Made by a program: the position numbers and the translations under genes
Source of the DNA: an uncultured bacterium
GTDB lineage: Bacteria > Bacillota > Clostridia > Oscillospirales > Ruminococcaceae
Assembly: GCA_905215965.1 (NCBI GenBank)
Contig: CAJMSD010000011.1
Span: 21,720-85,719 of the forward strand
Direction: 5' to 3'
Length of the DNA: 64,000 nucleotides
In this document: positions 42,906-51,903 of the stretch, one piece after another
How positions within the stretch are numbered: the stretch's first letter is position 1
Layout: each line of letters opens with the position of its first letter
Notes under the pieces: generated by a model
What the model was told of the DNA's origin: nothing
What the model saw: only the letters and a program-made list of their open reading frames with translations
Databases searched by the model: none

Positions 42906-44645
42906 ATGCAATTTAATGAACTAAATTTATCTCAGGAAATCATTCAGGCTGTGGAAGAGCTTGGCTTCACGGAAATGACAGAAATTCAAGAAAAAAGTAT
43001 TCCCCTTCTGCTTGAAGGTGCCGATGTTATAGGCCGCTCAAACACCGGAACAGGCAAAACAGCCGCTTTCGGCATTCCGGCAGTGGAGAGCATTTCTTCG
43101 GAAAACAGCCGATATGTCAGCGTGCTGATTCTCTGTCCTACCCGTGAACTTGCTATGCAGGCTTGCGATGAGATCAGAAAATTTGCAAAATTCAAGCATG
43201 GAGTCAGAACTGCCGCTGTTTATGGCGGAGCAAGTATGGAGAATCAGATCCGCGACCTTAAACGCGGAGCAAATATTGTGGTGGGTACTCCGGGACGTGT
43301 AATGGATCATATCCGCCGCCGCACTCTCAAGCTTGACCGTCTGAAAACTATCGTTCTTGACGAGGCAGACGAAATGCTCAACATGGGATTTCGTGAAGAT
43401 ATCGAGTCGATTCTCACAAATGTTCCGCAGGAGCGACAGACAGTCCTCTTCTCGGCAACTATGCCTCCGGAGATACTTGCGATAACGGAAAAATATCAGA
43501 ATGATCCTGTACAGATAAAAATTAAATCCTCACAAAAGACCGTAGAGCTTATAGATCAATATTATTTCGAGGTCGCAATGGGCAGAAAAACGGACGCGTT
43601 AAAGCTTTTGCTGTCCGCATATTCACCGAAATCTGCCATGGTTTTCTGTAATACAAAAAAGATGGTTGACGAGCTTTCGGAGGAATTGATCAAAAGCGGA
43701 TTCAGAGCGGTAGGGCTTCACGGAGATATGAAGCAGGCTCAGCGAACTCAGGTCATGAACGGCTTTAAAAACGGAGCTTCGGCTATTCTCGTTGCTACTG
43801 ACGTTGCCGCAAGAGGAATAGATGTCAGCGGTATCGACGCAGTTTTCAATTACGATCTTCCGCAGGACAATGAATACTATATTCATCGAATCGGACGAAC
43901 AGGTCGAGCCGGTCATACCGGTGCGGCTTATACTCTCATAAGCGGAAGAAAGCAGCTGTTTGAGCTTAAAGCTGTTTCCAGATTCATTAAAGCAGATATC
44001 CGGGAGCTTCCGCTGCCAAGCAGATCAGATGTTATCACCGCAAAAAAGCAGAATCTTATCGACAGTATATCTGCCGACTTTTCCGCTCCTTCGTCGGACG
44101 CTTATGATATTATAGACAAGCTCTGCGATTCGGGACTTTCTCTCAGAGATATTGCTGCAAGACTTGCAGGCGAAAAAATCGATGCGGAAATAGCAGCTCT
44201 TCCCGAATTCGATATGCCGCGTCCTCTTAAAAAGAGCAGACGCAGCGACGCGGCAAATACGGTAAAGGTCGACATCAATATCGGACGCAATAAGCGAATG
44301 GCTCCCAATTTTATTTTAGGCGCTCTTGTGGACGCAACAGGTATGCCGGGACGGGATTTCGGAAAAATCGATATTTTTGAAAACCATACAACGGTCGAAG
44401 TTCCCGAAACCGAGTCGGATTACATAATCGATTCGATGAATTTCATTAAGATCAACGGTCATCAGGTACAGGTGAAACTCTATAACAAGAGTGAAAATTC
44501 TCACGAAAAACGATATTCGGCTTCTGTCCGAGGCAAAAAAAGCTACAATGAACGCAAGAAACGATTTGGCGGCAGCTCATCTTACGGAAAAGCGGAAAAC
44601 AGCCGTCCAAAAAACCGAAAAAAACGTGTTGCAAACAAACACTGA
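42906..44645 (+). CDS. deaD: DEAD-box RNA helicase
   Basis: A 579-aa ATP-dependent RNA helicase of the CsdA/DeaD group. Motifs in order: Q motif (FTEMTEIQEKSIP), SNTGTGKTA (I), PTRELA (Ia), VLDEADEML (II), FSATMP (III), VATDVAARGID (V) and HRIGRTGRAG (VI). A C-terminal DbpA-like RNA-binding domain (VDINIGRNKRMAPNFILGAL) and a basic tail follow. It remodels rRNA or structured mRNA, often in the cold. A frame from 42873 exists, but the ATG at 42906 has GAAAGGA at the right spacing. Confidence 0.95.
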   Translation: MQFNELNLSQEIIQAVEELGFTEMTEIQEKSIPLLLEGADVIGRSNTGTGKTAAFGIPAVESISSENSRYVSVLILCPTRELAMQACDEIRKFAKFKHGVRTAAVYGGASMENQIRDLKRGANIVVGTPGRVMDHIRRRTLKLDRLKTIVLDEADEMLNMGFREDIESILTNVPQERQTVLFSATMPPEILAITEKYQNDPVQIKIKSSQKTVELIDQYYFEVAMGRKTDALKLLLSAYSPKSAMVFCNTKKMVDELSEELIKSGFRAVGLHGDMKQAQRTQVMNGFKNGASAILVATDVAARGIDVSGIDAVFNYDLPQDNEYYIHRIGRTGRAGHTGAAYTLISGRKQLFELKAVSRFIKADIRELPLPSRSDVITAKKQNLIDSISADFSAPSSDAYDIIDKLCDSGLSLRDIAARLAGEKIDAEIAALPEFDMPRPLKKSRRSDAANTVKVDINIGRNKRMAPNFILGALVDATGMPGRDFGKIDIFENHTTVEVPETESDYIIDSMNFIKINGHQVQVKLYNKSENSHEKRYSASVRGKKSYNERKKRFGGSSSYGKAENSRPKNRKKRVANKH

Positions 44646-44663
44646 TAAATGCGGGGTGACATT

Positions 44664-44771
44664 ATGAATTCAAATAAAAACCAAAAAAAGCCCATTATCC
44701 TACGTATAATCGTTCTTGCTATCGCGGCGCTTATGGTTCTCGGAGCCGTTATCTTTCCATTTCTAAGGTAA
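44664..44771 (+). CDS. 35-aa single-pass membrane miniprotein
   Basis: Eighteen bases after the helicase stop, GGGGTGA precedes an ATG for a 35-codon ORF: a basic N-terminus (MNSNKNQKKP) and one hydrophobic helix (about 11-32) ending in FLR. The stop lies against a perfect terminator, so the helicase transcript would include it. The shape is that of small membrane proteins often found in Firmicutes; function unknown. Confidence 0.55.
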   Translation: MNSNKNQKKPIILRIIVLAIAALMVLGAVIFPFLR

Positions 44772-44812
44772 AAGATCCCTGATTCTTAAATAAGAATCAG
44801 GGATCTTTTTAC
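44771..44812. terminator. Bidirectional terminator (deaD operon / degV)
   Basis: An 18-bp perfect stem AAAGATCCCTGATTCTTA with a 2-base loop, T-runs on both sides; it touches the degV stop region. Confidence 0.9.
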
Positions 44813-45684
44813 TTAATATTTTTTCTTCTTATAAGGATAGCCACAACGTCAGGTCCGATATTTGCCGCGACGACAGCTCCGATCGGATTTGTCATCTCAG
44901 GCTTTCTTCCGTATTTTTTTACCATTTCTTTTTCAAGCTCAAGGGCAAGAGTATTGTCTCTTCCGTGAATAATAACATACGGAGTCTGAGGAGTCATTTT
45001 TTTCTCAACTATCTCCATAAGCTTCGGAATAATATTTTTTTCGCCGCGAACCTTTTCTATGGTATTTGTAGTACCGTCGGCAAATTCAATTATTGGCTTC
45101 AAGCCCAGCATTTCTCCTGCAAAAGCCTTTGCAGCGGAAATTCTTCCTGATTTCTTGGCATATTTCAGATTATAGGGTACTGCATAAACAGCTGCGGAAT
45201 CGAACCACTCCTGTAAATACGCACAAATCTCCTTTGCTGAAACGCCCTTATTAATTTTTTTCACAGCCTCGGTTATCGGATATCCATAGAACGTTGTATA
45301 GCATTTAGAATCAAGATTGTATATGTTCATCTTTGATTCGGCTTCAGGATTCTCCTCATAAAAATCATTCTTCGCAAGAATAGAGTTGTTATAAGTACCC
45401 GATCCGCCTGAACAAATCGAAACGCTTATAATATCGGTATATCCCTGTTCGTAGGCTTCCTGATAAACGTCCTTGAACTCCTGAGGAGTAATCTGAGCCG
45501 TTTTCGGTATCTGATCGATTTTACCCATCAGCTCATAGATCTCCTGAGTTGTTTTGTCAAAGGTTTCTCTGAAAGTGATATCGCCTATAGTTAAAGTAAA
45601 GGGCAGAGCTTTGATACCAAGCTCGGTCAGGGTCTCCTTATCAAGGTCACAGCCCGTATCTGTTAAAATCATTATTTTCTGCAT
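44809..45684 (-). CDS. DegV-family fatty-acid-binding protein
   Basis: A 291-aa DegV protein. The family start ILTDTGCDLDKET, the central SICSGGSGTYNNS, and the C-terminal half with GPDVVAILI fit. Some members are FakB subunits that present fatty acids to the kinase FakA; no fakA is visible here. The ATG follows AAGGAG, 12 bases after trmL. Confidence 0.9.
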   Translation of the reverse strand: MQKIMILTDTGCDLDKETLTELGIKALPFTLTIGDITFRETFDKTTQEIYELMGKIDQIPKTAQITPQEFKDVYQEAYEQGYTDIISVSICSGGSGTYNNSILAKNDFYEENPEAESKMNIYNLDSKCYTTFYGYPITEAVKKINKGVSAKEICAYLQEWFDSAAVYAVPYNLKYAKKSGRISAAKAFAGEMLGLKPIIEFADGTTNTIEKVRGEKNIIPKLMEIVEKKMTPQTPYVIIHGRDNTLALELEKEMVKKYGRKPEMTNPIGAVVAANIGPDVVAILIRRKNIK

Positions 45685-45696
45685 AGTTATTACTCC

Positions 45697-46194
45697 TTAC
45701 CATTCATATTGCGTAAGCTTCCCTTTTCGCGACAAATCGGGATAATCCCACTGCCTGAGAACCTCGTAAACCGCTATTGCAGCGGAATTTGAAAGATTAA
45801 GACTGCGAAGTTCGTTTCTCATGGGAATTCGAACACAGCTTTCCGGATTTTCATGCAGCAGTTCCTCCGGAAGTCCCTTATCCTCCCTGCCGAAAATCAG
45901 AAACGAATTATCGGGATAGGAAACTTCGCTGTGAATATTTAATCCCTTTGTCGTAAAATAGTAGAAGCTGCCGTTCTTGTTTTTTTCAAAAAAATCTTCT
46001 AAATTATCATAATAAGCTATGTCAAGCTTATCCCAGTAATCAAGTCCCGCACGTTTAAGATGCTTGTCCGTAATTTGAAAGCCAAAGGGTTTTACAAGAT
46101 GCAGCTTTGCTCCCGTAACGGCGCAGGTTCTGGAAATATTTCCCGTATTCTGCGGGATCTGCGGTTCAACAAGCACAATGTTCAAATTATACAT
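45697..46194 (-). CDS. trmL: tRNA (cytidine/uridine-34 2'-O)-methyltransferase
   Basis: A 165-aa SPOUT methyltransferase. Signatures are LNIVLVEPQIPQNTGNISRT at the N-terminus, LIFGREDKGLPEELL for SAM binding, and IPMRNELRSLNLSNSAAI at the trefoil knot. It methylates the wobble ribose in tRNA-Leu species. It is transcribed with degV; upstream lies the divergent small-protein gene. Confidence 0.93.
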   Translation of the reverse strand: MYNLNIVLVEPQIPQNTGNISRTCAVTGAKLHLVKPFGFQITDKHLKRAGLDYWDKLDIAYYDNLEDFFEKNKNGSFYYFTTKGLNIHSEVSYPDNSFLIFGREDKGLPEELLHENPESCVRIPMRNELRSLNLSNSAAIAVYEVLRQWDYPDLSRKGKLTQYEW

Positions 46195-46287
46195 TTTATA
46201 TCAGCCTCATGAATATTATCTGTTTTCCTGTGAAAAATATTATAGCAACCGTCCGCTGCGGACGGATTATACTTTAAGGAGATCATT

Positions 46288-46461
46288 ATGGATATCAAAT
46301 CTATTTCAAAGGGTTTAGCCGCCGGAGCAGCTGTAGGTCTCGCCTGCTATGCCGTTTCGGCTGCCGGTGCAAAAAAGAAGAAAAGTATTAAGAAAAATGC
46401 GGGAAAGGCTCTTAAAGCTGCAGGTACGGTTCTTGACGAGATCACATCCGTTATCATGTGA
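46288..46461 (+). CDS. 57-aa basic small protein
   Basis: An ORF with AAGGAGA eight bases before the ATG. The N-terminal half is one hydrophobic Ala/Gly helix (about 8-27, GLAAGAAVGLACYAVSAAGA), followed by a KKKKSIKKNAGKA basic stretch and an amphipathic helix ending SVIM. A GTCCG-CTG-CGGAC hairpin lies in its leader near 46249-46265. The arrangement looks like a YtxH-like small membrane protein, but I do not recognise the family. Its last 8 bases overlap the end of the convergent ruvX gene. Confidence 0.6.
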   Translation: MDIKSISKGLAAGAAVGLACYAVSAAGAKKKKSIKKNAGKALKAAGTVLDEITSVIM

Positions 46462-46882
46462 CGCTTCCCGAATTTCTGCGGAATTCAAGGTAGCTTTCAA
46501 GAATGATTACTGCCGCAACAGCATCAACTACTGCCTTGCGTTTTTTGCCCCGAGTATTTGTAACATTCAGGTAGTTGTGAGCCGAAACGGTAGTACAGCG
46601 TTCGTCCCACAGCCGCACGGGACAATTTGTCAGCTTTGCCAGCTCTTCAGAAAAGAGCTGGCATTTTTCCGCTCTTTCGCCGATAGTGCCGTTCATATTT
46701 TTCGGATATCCTACTACGATCTCCTCCGCACGTAGTTCTGCGGCAAGCTGTGCTGTTTTTTCAATACATTTTTTAAAATCTCTTTCGGAAATAACACATA
46801 CGGGAGATGCGATCATTTCGCTTTTTCCGCATACTGCTATGCCTGTACGTGCGTCTCCGAAATCAGCAGACATGATAATCAT
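46454..46882 (-). CDS. ruvX: Putative Holliday junction resolvase / pre-16S rRNA nuclease
   Basis: A 142-aa YqgF/RuvX protein with an RNase H-like fold: ADFGDARTGIAVCG at the start with the catalytic Asp, VVGYPKNMNGTIGERAEK in the middle with Pro/Asn-Gly, WDERCTTVSA and VDAVAAVIIL with the final Asp. It matures 16S rRNA in E. coli. Start ATG 46882 has AGGTG upstream, three bases after the pyrD stop, so it is probably the last gene of pyrK-pyrD-ruvX. Confidence 0.93.
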   Translation of the reverse strand: MIIMSADFGDARTGIAVCGKSEMIASPVCVISERDFKKCIEKTAQLAAELRAEEIVVGYPKNMNGTIGERAEKCQLFSEELAKLTNCPVRLWDERCTTVSAHNYLNVTNTRGKKRKAVVDAVAAVIILESYLEFRRNSGSVT

Positions 46883-46885
46883 ATT

Positions 46886-47803
46886 TTACACCTGCCACGG
46901 CTCGACTGTTCTGATAATGTCGCGAACGCTTGCAATGCCGTTCGCATCAAGGAAATCGTTCATTTCTTCTATAATTTTTATCGGAGCAAAGGGATCGGTA
47001 AAAATTGCTGCTCCTACCTGTACGGCAGACGCGCCTGCCATCATAAGCTCGACAGCGTCACGGCCCGATGATACTCCGCCCATTCCGATAACAGGAATAT
47101 CAACGGCGTTTGAAACCTGCCATACCATTCTTACAGCAATCGGGAAAACAGCGGGGCCCGACATTCCTCCGACATTATTATGAAGGATAGGTCGGCGTGT
47201 ATTAATATCTATCCTCATTCCGAGCAGAGTATTTATAAGCGATACCGCGTCCGCACCAGCCGATTCAACAGCCTTGGCTATATCGGCAATACTCGTTACA
47301 TTGGGAGAAAGCTTTACAACAAGAGGTTTTTTCGTGACTTTGCGCACCTGAGCCGTAACCTCGGCAGCCATTTCACAGCTTGTTCCGAATGCAGCTCCGC
47401 CTTGCTTGACATTGGGACAGGAAATATTCAGTTCAAGCATGTGGACATCTGTAGCGTCAAGTTTTTCAGCAACGCAAACGCATTCCTCGACAGTCGAGCC
47501 TGCGAAGTTTGCTAAGATCACGGTATCCTTTGTGAGAAGATTCGGAAGCTCGGATTCGATAAAGCGATCTATTCCCGGATTCTGAAGTCCTACGGAATTG
47601 AGCATACCTGAGGGAGTTTCGGCAATTCTCGGCGACAGATTTCCTGTTCTGAGATTGAGGGTAGTGCCCTTTGTAGCGATTCCTCCAAGCTTTGAAAGAG
47701 GAAACAGCTCTTCATATTCGCGGCCGTATCCAAAGACTCCAGACGCAGGAATTATAGGATTTTTAAAATCTACTCCGCAAATATTCAACGAAAGATCTGC
47801 CAT
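46886..47803 (-). CDS. pyrD: Dihydroorotate dehydrogenase B, catalytic subunit
   Basis: A 305-aa FMN enzyme of the class 1B type. Visible are LNICGVDFKNPIIPASGVFGYG, the catalytic Cys region LELNISCPNVKQGG, VKLSPNV, and phosphate-binding GMGGVSSGRDAVELM. It oxidises dihydroorotate to orotate and passes electrons to PyrK and NAD. The ATG overlaps the pyrK stop by one base. Confidence 0.95.
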   Translation of the reverse strand: MADLSLNICGVDFKNPIIPASGVFGYGREYEELFPLSKLGGIATKGTTLNLRTGNLSPRIAETPSGMLNSVGLQNPGIDRFIESELPNLLTKDTVILANFAGSTVEECVCVAEKLDATDVHMLELNISCPNVKQGGAAFGTSCEMAAEVTAQVRKVTKKPLVVKLSPNVTSIADIAKAVESAGADAVSLINTLLGMRIDINTRRPILHNNVGGMSGPAVFPIAVRMVWQVSNAVDIPVIGMGGVSSGRDAVELMMAGASAVQVGAAIFTDPFAPIKIIEEMNDFLDANGIASVRDIIRTVEPWQV

Positions 47804-48573
47804 TACCAGATCACCTCCTCAGCATTAAATACAGGACCGTTTTTGCATACATGAGCAAAATATTCCTCGTCATTTCTTTTTACCTTGCAGGCGCAGCCGA
47901 GACAAGCTCCGATTCCGCAAGCCATACGCTCTTCCAGCGATATCTCACAGAATATTCCTTTCTCGACAGCCATAGCCGAGATCCTTTTAAGCATCGGCAA
48001 AGGTCCGCACGCATAAACCGCGTCGATCTTACTATTATTGAGCAGCTCTTCCATAGGCTGAGTTACAAAGCCGTGGAATCCCTGAGAGCCGTCGTCGGTA
48101 CAAAGTATCGTACGAGCGCCGCTTTTAGCAAGATCCTCCTGCAAAATTACCGCAGAAGCGCTGCGGAATCCTGTAATAGCCACCGCTTTTTTGCCATACT
48201 CCTGTGCAAGAGGAAGCATTGGAGGAGTGCCTATTCCTCCGCCGACAAGTACAACATTCTCAAACTCCGGCTTGATTGTGAAGCCGTGTCCAAGCGGAGC
48301 CAGCATATCAATAAGCTCTCCCTCATTGAGCTTAGCGATCTCTCCCGTGCCCTCTCCTCTGATTTCAAACACTATTCTGAGAGTGCCCTTAGCCTTGTCG
48401 ATACCGCAGATTGAAACAGGTCTCCGCAATGTAAAAGCTCCTATTCTTATGTGAACAAACTGTCCCGGTACTGCGATTGCAGCCACTTCCGGACAAAGTA
48501 TCTCAAAGCTGTATATATTCTTTGCTATAGCCGTTTTTTTAGTTATAGCATATTTCCCTTGCGTATATTTCAT
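47803..48573 (-). CDS. pyrK: Dihydroorotate dehydrogenase B, electron transfer subunit
   Basis: A 256-aa ferredoxin-reductase-like protein. FAD binding in HIRIGAFTLRRPVSI, NAD region GGGIGTPPMLPLAQE, and [2Fe-2S] ligands in MACGIGACLGCACK plus a late Cys in FAHVCKNGP. The open frame runs 47 codons further upstream; the ATG at 48573 is chosen because AGGGAG precedes it and the protein starts as in the family. It has its own promoter, 44 bases upstream. Confidence 0.95.
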   Translation of the reverse strand: MKYTQGKYAITKKTAIAKNIYSFEILCPEVAAIAVPGQFVHIRIGAFTLRRPVSICGIDKAKGTLRIVFEIRGEGTGEIAKLNEGELIDMLAPLGHGFTIKPEFENVVLVGGGIGTPPMLPLAQEYGKKAVAITGFRSASAVILQEDLAKSGARTILCTDDGSQGFHGFVTQPMEELLNNSKIDAVYACGPLPMLKRISAMAVEKGIFCEISLEERMACGIGACLGCACKVKRNDEEYFAHVCKNGPVFNAEEVIW

Positions 48574-48616
48574 TTTAAACTCCCTTCGTATCAGATCATG
48601 CATATCAAGCAGATAC

Positions 48617-48645
48617 ATTATAACATATTTCCAATAAATTAGCAA
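48617..48645 (-). promoter_or_regulatory. Internal promoter for pyrK-pyrD-ruvX
   Basis: Minus strand TTGCTA, 17-base spacer, TATAAT, between carB and pyrK. Confidence 0.6.
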
Positions 48646-48665
48646 GTACAAATACAAATTTAATG

Positions 48666-48697
48666 CAAAAGCGAACAGCATCTGCCGTTCGCTTTTA
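48666..48697 (-). terminator. Hairpin after carB
   Basis: AAAAGCGAAC/GTTCGCTTTT stem 15 bases past the carB stop. The T-run lies inside the stem, so termination may be partial; it separates carB from pyrK. Confidence 0.65.
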
Positions 48698-48710
48698 TGT
48701 TTTAAAATCA

Positions 48711-51700
48711 TCAAATTTTTGTTATATCGACCATTTCAATATCATTAATGGTACGTCCGGATTCAAGAACCTTTGCAAGAGCCTTTGCAGTATCTATCGC
48801 AGTCAGGCTGCAAATAGAACGTTCTATGGACTTACGTCTCATCTTTACGCTGTCACGTTCAGGCAGACGTCCTTTAGCCGAAGTAGAAATAACGTAATGT
48901 ATTTTTCCGCTTTCAAGAAGAGTTACAGCATTAGGCTCACCTTCCGAAATTTTTCTTACAAGATTCGCTGCGATCATATTTCTGGTGAGAACGCTCTGAG
49001 TACCCGAGGTCGCGTAGATCTCAAATCCCATACGCTCGAACTTATCGGCAATAGGAAGTATTTCCTGCTTATCGGTATCACGGACGGAGATCAGTACGCC
49101 ACCCTCTTTCTTCAGATCATATCCGGCAGCGATCAGTCCCTTGAGCAATGCGTCTTCAAGATTCCTTGCGATTCCCAGACATTCACCGGTAGATTTCATT
49201 TCAGGGCCAAGCATAGTGTCTACATCGGTCAGCTTTTCAAAGCTGAATACCGGAACCTTAACTGCCACATACTCTCCCGACGGATAAAGTCCGCTTTCAT
49301 ATCCCATGTCTTTAAGCTTTGCTCCGAACATTATTTTCGTAGCGATATCGACCATAGGAATACCTGTAACCTTACTGATATAAGGAACCGTTCTTGACGA
49401 ACGAGGATTGACCTCAATTACATAGACCTCGTGATTATATACAACATACTGAATATTTACAAGTCCTATAACATTCAGTTCCTTTGCAAGCTTTCTTGTA
49501 TATTCAACAATAATACGTTTGATCCTGTCCGAAAGATGCTGAGCCGGATAGATCGAAATAGAGTCTCCCGAGTGTACGCCGGCACGTTCTATGTGCTCCA
49601 TGATGCCGGGGATCAGGAAATCCTCACCGTCACAAATAGCGTCTACTTCAACCTCTGTTCCCATCATGTACTTGTCTATAAGAACAGGATTTTCGATCAT
49701 ATGGCTGGTGATAATTCCCATATATTCGATAACGTCCGCTTTTGAATGGGCAATTATCATATTTTGTCCGCCTAAAACGTATGACGGACGAAGAAGAACA
49801 GGATATCCCAGATCCTCTGCGGCAGCTACAGCCTCTTCCGAGGTCATTACCGTATGGCCGGCAGGACGCGGAATTCCGCATTTTTCAAGAACCTCGTCAA
49901 AACGCTCCCTATCCTCGGCAGCGTCTATCATATCAGCCGAAGTACCGAGAATATTTACTCCCATATCGGAAAGATGACGAGTAAGCTTAATAGCTGTCTG
50001 ACCTCCGAACTGAACTACAACACCGTATGGTTTTTCGGTCTCGATAATTGCTTCAACATCTTCCTTGGTGAGCGGATCGAAGTAAAGTCTGTCTCCCGTA
50101 TCGAAATCGGTGGAAACGGTTTCGGGGTTGTTATTGCATATTACCGCTTCGTATCCAAGCTCTTTAAGAGTCCATACGCAGTGAACGGAGCAATAGTCAA
50201 ATTCGATTCCCTGACCGATCCTGATAGGACCTGAACCGAAAACGATAACTTTTTTCTTTCCGCTGTTTTTTCGTTCAATAAACTGAGCCGCTTCGTTTTC
50301 TTCGTCAAAGGTCGAGTAAAAATACGGGGTTTCAGCCTTGAATTCTCCTGCGCAGGTATCGACCATTTTGAAAACAGCACGCCGTCTGACAGGACATTTC
50401 TGACCTGATATGCGCTCAATGGTACTGTCAAGGTATCCGTACTGCTTTGCAATATTGTAGATCTCCTCAGTAAGCTCGCCGTCGGCAAGACGTCTTTCAA
50501 GCTCCACAAGATTCATAAGCTTTGAAAGGAACCACTTATCGATCATTGTGATATCATGTATCTCATCGATCGTTATGCCGCGTTTAAGCGCTTCGTATAC
50601 CTTAAACGAACGCTCGTCGTCAACGACACTCAGCATACTGCGTATCTCTTCGGTACTGTATTTTTCAAGCTTTTTCAGATTCATCGTATCCAGCCCAAGC
50701 TCTATCGATCGGACAGCTTTCATCATTGCCTGTTCAAAGCTTGTGCCTATTGCCATGACCTCTCCGGTAGCTTTCATCTGCGTTCCAAGATTTCTCTTTG
50801 CATAAACAAATTTATCAAATGCCCATTTTGGAAACTTTATAACGACATAGTCAAGCGCAGGTTCAAAGCAGGCATAGGTTTTTCCCGTGACCTGATTGAT
50901 AATTTCATCAAGAGTATAGCCTATGGCGATTTTTGTTGCAACCTTTGCTATCGGATAACCCGTCGCCTTTGAAGCGAGAGCCGATGAACGCGAAACTCTC
51001 GGATTAACTTCAATAACAGCATACTTGAAGCTTGTGGGATGAAGAGCAAACTGACAATTACATCCGCCCTCAACCTTAAGTTCTTTAATAATATTTATTG
51101 CGGCAGTTCTGAGCATCTGGTACTCGCGGTCGGTAAGCGTTACGGCAGGAGCTATAACAATACTGTCGCCCGTGTGAACTCCGACAGGATCGAAGTTTTC
51201 CATGGAGCAAACGGTTATAACGTTACCCTTTCTGTCGCGTATGACCTCAAATTCTATTTCTTTCCAGCCGCTTATACATTTTTCAATAAGCACCTGAGTT
51301 ATCGGAGAAAGTCTGAGTCCGTTGGTTGAAATATCGCGAAGCTCCTCCTCGTTATTGGCGATTCCGCCGCCTGTGCCGCCAAGTGTAAAGGCAGGACGAA
51401 CTATTACAGGATAATCTATGACCTTTGCAAATTCTACCGCATCTTCAACAGTTTCTACGACCTTTGAAGGAATGCACGGTTCGCCGATTTTTTCCATTGT
51501 ATCCTTAAAAGCCTGTCTGTCCTCTGCCTTATGAATTGTTTCCGGATCTGCTCCAAGCAGCTTTACATTATGAGACTCAAGGAAGCCTTCCTCTGCAAGC
51601 TGCATTGAAAGGGTAAGCCCTGTCTGACCTCCGAGAGTAGACAATACGCTGTCAGGCTTTTCAATTTCTATTATTCTTTTTACAACATCAAGCGTAAGCG

Positions 51701-51902
51701 GTTCAATATAGACCTTATCTGCCATTGCTTTGTCGGTCATGATCGTTGCAGGGTTGGAGTTGATAAGCACGACCTCCAAGCCCTCCTGTTTGAGCGCGCG
51801 GCACGCCTGTGTTCCGGCGTAGTCAAATTCGGCTGCCTGACCTATTACAATAGGGCCTGAACCGATCACAAGAACTTTTTTAATATCACTTCTCAGCGGC
51901 AT
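48711..51902 (-). CDS. carB: Carbamoyl-phosphate synthase, large subunit
   Basis: A 1063-aa synthetase with two duplicated ATP-grasp halves. First half: VIGSGPIVIGQAAEFDYAG and LGGTGGG; second half: VFGSGPIRIGQGIEFDYCS and RPSYVLGG. A C-terminal MGS-like allosteric domain (from about 930) ends the protein. It makes carbamoyl phosphate from ammonia (from CarA), bicarbonate and two ATP. It lies 1 base after carA with GGGAGG before the ATG. Confidence 0.97.
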   Translation of the reverse strand: MPLRSDIKKVLVIGSGPIVIGQAAEFDYAGTQACRALKQEGLEVVLINSNPATIMTDKAMADKVYIEPLTLDVVKRIIEIEKPDSVLSTLGGQTGLTLSMQLAEEGFLESHNVKLLGADPETIHKAEDRQAFKDTMEKIGEPCIPSKVVETVEDAVEFAKVIDYPVIVRPAFTLGGTGGGIANNEEELRDISTNGLRLSPITQVLIEKCISGWKEIEFEVIRDRKGNVITVCSMENFDPVGVHTGDSIVIAPAVTLTDREYQMLRTAAINIIKELKVEGGCNCQFALHPTSFKYAVIEVNPRVSRSSALASKATGYPIAKVATKIAIGYTLDEIINQVTGKTYACFEPALDYVVIKFPKWAFDKFVYAKRNLGTQMKATGEVMAIGTSFEQAMMKAVRSIELGLDTMNLKKLEKYSTEEIRSMLSVVDDERSFKVYEALKRGITIDEIHDITMIDKWFLSKLMNLVELERRLADGELTEEIYNIAKQYGYLDSTIERISGQKCPVRRRAVFKMVDTCAGEFKAETPYFYSTFDEENEAAQFIERKNSGKKKVIVFGSGPIRIGQGIEFDYCSVHCVWTLKELGYEAVICNNNPETVSTDFDTGDRLYFDPLTKEDVEAIIETEKPYGVVVQFGGQTAIKLTRHLSDMGVNILGTSADMIDAAEDRERFDEVLEKCGIPRPAGHTVMTSEEAVAAAEDLGYPVLLRPSYVLGGQNMIIAHSKADVIEYMGIITSHMIENPVLIDKYMMGTEVEVDAICDGEDFLIPGIMEHIERAGVHSGDSISIYPAQHLSDRIKRIIVEYTRKLAKELNVIGLVNIQYVVYNHEVYVIEVNPRSSRTVPYISKVTGIPMVDIATKIMFGAKLKDMGYESGLYPSGEYVAVKVPVFSFEKLTDVDTMLGPEMKSTGECLGIARNLEDALLKGLIAAGYDLKKEGGVLISVRDTDKQEILPIADKFERMGFEIYATSGTQSVLTRNMIAANLVRKISEGEPNAVTLLESGKIHYVISTSAKGRLPERDSVKMRRKSIERSICSLTAIDTAKALAKVLESGRTINDIEMVDITKI

Positions 51903-51903
51903 T

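Noticed and set aside
48574..48714. 47-residue extension of PyrK
   Set aside because: It spans the promoter and hairpin between carB and pyrK and has no family similarity.
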